Positions 25,001 to 34,000 of a stretch of DNA of 64,000 nt are shown piece by piece. The notes below the pieces were generated by a model. It was not told the DNA's origin. It searched no databases and saw nothing but the letters and a program-made list of their open reading frames with translations. Numbering within the stretch: the stretch's first letter is position 1; each line of letters opens with the position of its first letter. Made by a program: the position numbers and the translations under genes. The DNA is from Holothuria scabra (Eukaryota; Echinodermata; Holothuroidea; Aspidochirotida; Holothuriidae), in contig CM074194.1 of the NCBI GenBank assembly GCA_037179385.1, forward strand, positions 5,163,001-5,227,000, written 5' to 3'.

Positions 25001-28000
25001 TAATGTCACAACTGTCCTTGAAACAGAGATGTTAAAACAAAGCATAACATAAGCCATATATGGCATGTCCCTCTCATGACATCACACTTTTTGCATATTG
25101 AGCTCATATTTATTCATGATGGAGTGTAAATCAGAAATTGCCCTGTAAAATATTCAATTTTTGATGGATTTTGATGGGAATTGAGGTATTTCTAGGTTTT
25201 CAATGCTTTTTACATCAAAAACCTAATTTTGTCATTTTCATGTCACACGGTCTTAAAACAAATTTCACTTTAATACTTGATATTTATCATGCATGTACAT
25301 GTGACAATTAAGAAACAATTTAAACAATAAAAGCCATCTGATGGTAATTTACCAACATAAATGCAGGGACCATGGAGATTGGGGAGGGGGCTGAGGGGGG
25401 CCCTGTAGACCCACTTTTCCTTCCATAGGCATTTTAGGCTGCTTTGACAAACTATTATATTGTTGAACATATTTAGCCACTTCAGTGATTAGACCCGCCA
25501 CTTAAAAATTTGCTTTTTGGGGCCTGAAGTAGAAATGCTGTGTTTCCAAAAAAACATGCCCCAACCTGTGTCAGTTACCATGCATGATCACCTGTGAAAA
25601 ACAAGCAAATGACACTTTTCCTGGATGGTAAATATTTGTTTTTGAAAACCCCTAGACACCAGCTTGGCACAGATTTATGCATGTCTTCTTGCCTCCCACT
25701 TAAAGCCACAGTTTTTGACTCCAAATTCGTTGCTAATCCTAGTTTTAATTACCACTGGTTTTGCCAGTCAGACCAGTATACTGACTGTCAAGTCAGCAAC
25801 TGCGGTATTAAGATTTTGCTTAGTCTAGCTATCATCCTATTTTGCATTTGTGTTGTGCTTTTGAGGATAGTAATTGCTTCCTAGGGAAGCAGAACTTCTT
25901 AGAGCGTAAATGTTTTCTTTTGTCAAACAGCTCTTTGCCATAGAGTTGGGAGGATTTTAGAAAAAGAAATGAATAGGTGTACAGGCATTTTTCTTAAAAG
26001 TGCATACTTCCAGTCTTGAATTTTACAGGTTGAAAAATGAATATTACTCATCCAACAGTTGTGATAGTAAATGTTGAAATAAAACATGGTTGTCCGTTGC
26101 ACAATAATAATTATTTGTTGTACAACTCACATTACCTACTTTGTTTTCCCTTGTGATTTAAAATGCTTTAATGACCTTGAAATTTTCTGTTTTCTTGCTT
26201 AGCATGTTGTACAGAGAGTGATTAATTCCAAAAATCAACTAACTAGAGTACTGTAAGAGTGCTATCACTAGAGACTAATTTCAGTAGTACAACAATGACA
26301 TCACAAATTATTGCATAATGTACCATTTTAAATTGAGTGGATTAAACATTTTATTTCTCAGCTCAGAAATGTCCTATAAAGATGTGAGTTAGACATCTGA
26401 ATTCTTATTTCTTGCTCTGAAGTATACATTTTTGAAATTTAAGACTTGAAGTTCAACACTTAAAGTTGACAAAAAAATCCCTTCTCCTTGCTGGCCACAA
26501 AGACATTAAGCAAGTTTAACATCACATTTTGTGTTTGGTACCATAAAAGAAGAATTTAGTCATTTCCCTGGTTTAATAACTTGATTAGGTCAAAAGTCTG
26601 CAATGTTTATCCAATGGTTACTGAGAACTAGGATGATGCCTCAGGTTGTAAGCCTGACATTTAAAGCATTCAAGGTTTTTATGGTTGAATGATGTGTTTC
26701 ATGCTTAAGATTAACAATTGCTTGCATGACTGGCAGTAGTGATGACTTTGTACCCAGATTTATTAGTTGGCTTCATTTAGCTATTATATCAATCAAACTT
26801 TGTTTTTAAATCTCCTTAGGTTTGCAATATACTGTATATCTTGCTTGTATGCCTATCTGCTTTTGTAATATATACAGGTGAGATAATTTGCAAATCCCTC
26901 TCTATAAACAGCTGAACATTTTGTAACTAGAGAGGATAAAAACAAATAGCAGGAAGAACGTCTTATTTCATTCATTACCAGATGCCTGTGGGGAACGTGT
27001 GGTCTATTTAAATGCAACAATTTTATTGTATCTTTGAATGCAGTGTGTTCTGTTATTAAATCAAATTATTCTAGTTTTTAATCTTTTCCAACAATTATGC
27101 ATGTAGCTTGGTAAAATTTTGGTGTAAGTTTATTATGTTACTTATAAATAAGGTAGATTTAGAGGGTGTCTCAATCTTGTTTTGAGTCCTTTTAATTACA
27201 GTTAATATTTTAGCCTTCTTTAAGAAGCAAGGAAAAATTGCATTTGGGAACTTTACAAAGCAACACCAATTGAAAGTATTTTGGTGACAGTTGAACCAAA
27301 TTTGTTTTGCAATTTTAGAAATAGTTCAATGCGTGTGTATCTTAAAACCTCAAGTTTGAACTGGTATGCTATATGTACAGTATACTGTATCTTGCAGTAG
27401 TAGTGCACTTATTTATCAATTGTAACATCAGGCTTTAGATAGTTCCTCTTTTTGGTTTCCTTGCCAAAGGGAGGCAAGGAATCTAAGTGATGGTGATGTT
27501 GTGTGTGTATGTGTGCACCTAGTGGGTACAAGCCGCTTGCAAGAGGTCAGGTCTCACATGTCTTTCCTTGCTCATGTAGAGCTCATAGCTGGAGTAGCTA
27601 CTGCAAAATTCGGACACTGCAATGAAGTCGGTCATGTGACATGCAAAAGCCCACCCTAGCTCATGGCATTCACATGCTGCATGACTTTACTGGCTGAAGG
27701 GGAATTCCAATGATGTCATTAGGGGGCATTGTTGTCTCTACCCCGTAAGGTTTTGAGTAATGGTATGTGCTCTGTGTGATGTGTTTGTATATATAATGCT
27801 TTTGCTGGTAAAACGATATCTCAAGAAGGGTTAGTGTGACTAATGTCATATGTGGTATGTGGGTTGGCCATATTGAGTAGATGATCCCTTTTGATTTTTC
27901 GTGGAGGTCAAATAGGTCATTTGGGGTCGAAAGTAATGAAATGGTAAGTTCATAACAAATTGCGTGTAGACTTGGTGTAATCTCATATTTGGTGTGTGGA

Positions 28001-31000
28001 TTGACCATATTGAGTAGCTGATACCCATAAATTTTTGTGGGGTTCAAAGGTCATTTGGGGTCAAGAGAGGTGGAACTGTTAATTCCTTACAAATTGCTTG
28101 TAAACATGGTATCCCAAAAAGGCTCAGTGTGACTAATCTCATATTTATAATGTAGGCTGGCCATATTGAGTAGATGATCCTCTTTGTTTTGGTGAAGGTC
28201 AAAGGTCATTTGTTGTCACAAGAGGTCAAAAGTTCAAAACCTTGTAAGATTTTTTTATTTTTGTGGAGGGCAAAGGTCATTTGGGGTCAGCAGAGATCAA
28301 AGTCTGACAAGCTTGTGTAGACAGTATTACAAGGAAGGCAATATGTAGGGTCCTCATACTTGTAGGTGCATAGTGAATAAATGATCCCTTTAGTTTTGGT
28401 GGAGATCACCAGTTGTTAAATCCTGAAAACCTTGTTTACACAACATCTGAAGGTCAGAGCTTGAACAAATTTCATACTTGGTGCGTGACGTGGATGCATC
28501 TTACCAAGGGAGAGATGCATATTGTTTTGGTGGAGATCAAAGGTTGTTTGGGGTCACCAGTGGGGCAAAAGTCTAAAATAATTGCTCACACGATATCTGT
28601 TGTGGGAAGCTTGGATAAATTTGTTACATGTTATGTGGATTCTCTTCTTTTTTTTTTTGGGTGGAGATCTTATGTCATTTGGGCTCACAAGGGGTCAAAG
28701 TTTCAATACCATGTTTACACAATTTCTCATGGTCGGAGTCTTAGATACTGCAAAATTTCACACAGAATATGTGGACGTTACATAGTGAGCAGAGCCCTTG
28801 TTCTAGATGGTCAAAGGTCATCCCTGATCTCAATGTATAGTAGAAAGCTTGGATGCCTTTCATGTATACTTTGTGGACACTTTAACGAGCACTGTCAATT
28901 TGAAATACATTATAAAACACAGACAATTTGAAAAAAAAAAAAACAGGCTTACATTTCAGCAGCAAGGAATCACTAAGCCTTTTGAATGGCTTTCTGGTTT
29001 GTCTTTATTTCATTTATTCATTCCCCTTTTTTTGGCCCCAAAAAGTTCTGCCATAAATATTGAATTATAATGACATCAATGCCACCACAGGCCCACACAT
29101 GCCCCTGTCCCCCAGCCCCAGTGCCTGCCTCTCAATTTTCTCTTTTTTTAAAAGTCATTTCTTTTTTGTAGAGGTTTCAGTCTCATCCCTGCAATATGTA
29201 CACTTTGGCCTTTAGGAGATTTTAGTCAATGTTAGTTAGGATCACTTCCTATTTGTGCACTTTGACACACTCCTTTGTCATGCAATTGAACAATTGATGC
29301 AGTAAATACTGTCATTCCATGAAGGTGAATGCAGGTTCTCTAAATCCTTTACCGTTGTGCTCCGATCATATGCTCCGGGGCATATTTGCGCACCTCGGCA
29401 GTGGGCGGAAAAGAGGATGTAGTCCACCCCGCATCGGCTTCCAAAGGCCATTGACCCTGTGACCTTAAACTATTGTCTCTCTCGTTGTTGTGGCCGAATT
29501 TTCGGGTAACTACTCGCAGTTTCGAGCTCCGCGTGAAACAGTAAAGATGGGTGACAGCCGAGCTCTCCGCATGGGTCCAAAAGGACCCAAACAACGGTAA
29601 AGGGTTAAAATAAGCCTGTGGAGTGTGTTTACTGCAAAGCTGATGCCACTGTCTCTGCATGTGTACATGTAACCCTTTAGCCGAGTGGTGCAGATATTTT
29701 AGATTAACCCTTTACCGTTGTGCTCCGATCGGGGCATATCTGCTCGCCTCAGGAGTGGGCGGAAAAGGGGACGTAGCCCGCCCGGCCCGCATCGGCTTCC
29801 TTAGGCCATTGACCCTGTGACCTTAAACTATTGTCACTCTTGTTGTTGTGGCCAAATTTTCGGGTAGCTACTCGCAGTTCCGAGCTCCGCGTGAAGCAGT
29901 AAAGATGGATGACAGCCGAGCTCTCCGCATGGGTCCAAAAGGACCCAAACAACGGTAAAGGGTTAAGCATCAACATGCATGGTTTTTCTTCCCATTAGAA
30001 AGAAAGCAGGCATCCTTAATTCAGTGATTCCACCAGAAGCTAAAAAAAGGAGGTGTGTTGATTTATTACTGAAAAATCCCAAGTCCACATTGAAACCTCC
30101 CTTGGTTATAGTTACAGGTAGATTAAGGTTGGAAAATCTTCCTTTAAAGCCCCTTAAGTTATTTAGTGTACATTTTTAAAGCTATTTACTTATGAAAGTT
30201 GGAACATTGCTGCAAAAGTACCTTTTTAATTGACTAAGAAGCAAAGTACTGGCATTTTCATCATTTTGGGGAAATGAATAAGTAGGAGAATGTTTAACTC
30301 CTTATGGAAGGGGGGAGACAAATCCCATTTAACCCTCTTGACAGAAATCATCCAAGTTAAAATTCCTTTTCTTTTTTGCAGACGATCTCTGTCTCAAAGA
30401 AGTGGAGAAATCATTCAGAAGTTAAAAGAAGCTGGTCTTGGTCAAAGACCAATCATATGGGTGACTCACTCAATGGGAGGTATAACACTGCATTATTTAA
30501 AAAACTTTTCAAATTTAGTCAGGGCAAAGAACATAGATGTCCTTACATTGTCCTGCAGTTTCATAATCTACAATTGTTGTTTATCATTTTTATTGTTGAA
30601 GTTTTGGTCTCATTTGTATATCAATTCAATCCTATTGTCATTTTTTGTGTGCTATTTGTACGTAACTAGATGGTCTATTAATACAAACTCTAACACCGTG
30701 TAAAAGTTTGTGCAAAAAGAGTTGCCTATGTCTAAAAACTTAAGTGTTATGCATGGAAATTGTGAGGAGTTATCTTATCATCTCAGCAAACCTCTATAAT
30801 AATTTTTTGTTTTACCCAAAAGCAAAGTTCTTACAAGTTTTACTGTTAACCATTCTGGAATGTACATCGTCACCTCTTCTTATAACTTTTCTCCTCATTT
30901 GCTTTTAGGTCTCTTGGTGAAGCAGATTCTCTTAGATGCAGAAAAACAGACTTCACTAAATGAAAGTACCCCCTCTATTTGTGACCAAACTAGAGCAGTT

Positions 31001-34000
31001 GTCTTTTACAGCACACCTCATCATGGTACTTCCCTTGCTGCATACTCCCAGCAGGCTAAGTACCTGCTTTTACCTTCTGTTGAAGTGAAAGAACTAGTAT
31101 TAGGTAAGAATAGATGAAAGCTTACATATTATTACCAAAGATCCTTCTGCCGACAATTACAAGCAGCTGGTGAAACCAGCTATTAGTGGGGTCCATCAGC
31201 CCTAAATTGTCTCAATTTTGTTGTCTTTGTGCATTTCCAAACCTTCAAATTCGGTGAAATTGAGAGAATAAGGAAGTACTTTATTGTTTAACATTCCATG
31301 ATACAGGCATAAGCAAAGAATTTAAAAAAATAGAACTGATAGACCCCAGTTATGTCTGACTAAATCACACCCTCACTTGGCTGTTTGAATTTGTCTGTTA
31401 GTGATCTTAATTTCTTGTACAATTCCTTTTGAAGTGGAAAAAAATGTTGTGGTATAAAAACAGCCAAGCATTTTTTCCACTCTCTCAAGAAAAGCATCTT
31501 TAATAAAAGATACAGTTTTATTTTTATATAATTGAGCCAAAAGAGTTAGCAGATTGAAGAGATGAGGTTCTGCATGCCTTTACTTAAAATAACAAAGAAT
31601 AACTGTCATTCATTTTGAGAGAATAATAAAGACCTCAAAGTTATTAGACTGAAAAGGCAATACTGTTGGCAATTCCAATTAAGCAACTTAGTGCTCTGTA
31701 TTCATCTTGTGTATTGTGTGGTTGAAACATGAATGTTTTAATCAAATACTGTTTCGAGCATGACAATGGTCTCAGACTTGAATTGTCAAGCTCTCTCCAT
31801 GCAGTTACTATTTCCATTTTGGAAGTGAAATGTGGAGACTTCCCTTTTTCAATGTATAATATAATTTTAAAAGTAGGTTAAAATTGTTAAGAATGGGAAC
31901 ATAGAGGTAATTGGTGTAACTGGGACAAATTTGTATAAGTTATATAAAGTGATATTTGTTGAAGGAATGAAAGTGCACAAAATTGAAATTTGAGTTGTGA
32001 AAGTAATATTTGTGTATAGAAAGATGATATTAGTAATCAGGGCATTGCTGATACAAATTTGATAAATTTGACCATTTAATGTACATTAAATTTGTCACCA
32101 TTTATCATGCTGCCTCTCATTAAACATGTGCCATTACATAGTCTGTCAGCCCTTAATTAAGAAGCAGTTATTTTTTGTCCACCCATCAATTTCAAGGTTT
32201 TGTTGGCGTAGGTGCATGGTGATAGCTGTGTTTATTGGGGTTGCAAAAGCCCATTCTGTGTTGTGTATGTTGTATAAACACAGAATGACATCATTCTTTA
32301 CATAATACAATCTGGGGCTTTGTCCATGGTAACAGTTCAGTTTGCTTTTTTCAAGTCAGAATTTTAAATTTGTGTGTGTAATTAAATGGAGAAATAAAAG
32401 GGCTTAACCTCTAGTTGTTAAGATTGTTACATGCCCTGTTTATCTAATATTTGAAAGTCAGGCCCTGGCACCTTCTCTAAGAGGATTAGCTGCAGGGAAG
32501 CATGGATCAACAATGAACCATTGTGTGTGCATCCAACTATTATGTAATAGATCCATTGTGACAGTAGTTTAGCTGAGTTAGTTAGGTAGATGGGGCTTAA
32601 CAACACATCAACATGAATGGTTTATATAGTGTCACCATGTTACACTAAGTTACACTTGGCGTAAAATACCTAAAAAGGGAAAAGACAAGAAAAAAGTAAA
32701 ACAGGAGGGGGGAGGGGTCAGTTTCAGTGCAAACAATATTCATGGTCTTCAAGTTGGTGTGAATAGGCTACTGTGATGCAAACAGACACAATGATGCAAG
32801 GTGTGAAATGGGGAGTCGGGTTTAGAATTTTATTACAGCACTTTTTGCTTCAGCATGTAATTACCCCTTTTGACATTGTGCTTGGTGCTCAGCATAAGGG
32901 ATGGAGTAGGGAAAACAAGCCAGTGAACCACAACTGGAAAAAGGCTGTGGCTGGCTCGACTTGAAACAATAAGTTGGAAACTGGGCCGTTAAACCTCAAC
33001 TTACTAACTGCTACCATGACCTTTTGCAGGGTTCGGAATAGGCTTGAAAAGGGCACAGTCAAAATTGAACAATTTGGCTATAAAGGTCTATGTTATATCA
33101 TAGGACATGTTTGAGATGCACCACAACCATCAGTAAAGACCTGACAGTTATAGACTACATTTGCTGTCTTTTATTTAGAGCCTTTCCTGTATGTTTTCAA
33201 TGTGTTTCAGAACCATCTTGTAGCGTCATTTTGTTTGGCATTTCACCTTCAAAGCAACAAAGAATGTAGCAATGATCATGACATTTTATGTTACATCAAC
33301 ATTTTGTTAAATCCCCATTCCTGAGCTTAAGTTAAATGCTTAGCATTAATTAAAGGCATTTTCCATTGAATTTTTATAAGGTTCTTACTTGAAAGAAAAC
33401 AAAATGACCAAACCACATCCCCAAGCCCTATCATACTACTCTTCTATCAAGAAATTTCAATATGCAGATTTGTTTTTTTTTGTCAAAAATTACCGACAGA
33501 CTGCATGGTGATTGGTCAGAGCATCTGACTTGCAGCCAAGAGGTCTTGAGTTTGACTCCTGGTCCTGTCACAGGAAAGACCTAAAAATGGAACCTGCTGC
33601 CATTGTGTTCGGTGCTCAGCATAAGCAGTTGAGTAAGGGAAATAAGTCAATGAGCTATAAACAGAAAAAAGGCCATGGCTGGCCTGACTTAAACCAATTA
33701 ATTAGAATTTGAGCTATAAAACTCCTGCTAACTAACTTGTCATAAATTACCTCCAATTCTCATCGATATCATAGACTGTTTTGTAGAGAGGAAGCATTGC
33801 CTCAGATAACTTTATGATTGAAAGTTCTGTTTTGTCCTTGAAACTGTTGAAATGTTTAATTTAACATGTAACATAACCCTAACCTTTATAAAACACGATA
33901 TAGCAAAACTTCACCACAGACCAAGGCATCACTATCATAGAAAAATGGAATGCAATGTCAAATTAGTGTTCCACTGTGATGTCACAGATTTTGAAAATTG

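Larger units (their letters stand above)
21069..30381. other. Largest SERAC1 intron in window
   Basis: This 9.3-kb intron contains a small MITE (21129-21266), the Penelope-like element (23045-24860), the second long-inverted-repeat element (26000-26460), the half-site-rich tandem array (27460-28900) and two piggyBac-like MITEs (29346-29962). The other stretches are AT-rich and unassigned. Confidence 0.75.

Noticed and set aside
27460..28900. CRISPR-like array
   Set aside because: Units are long, degenerate and without unique spacers, and the DNA is clearly eukaryotic.
29349..29976. Open frames of 75-103 codons inside the piggyBac-like MITEs as genes
   Set aside because: They run across the MITE ends and spacer, recur only because the MITE recurs, and show no transposase motifs.
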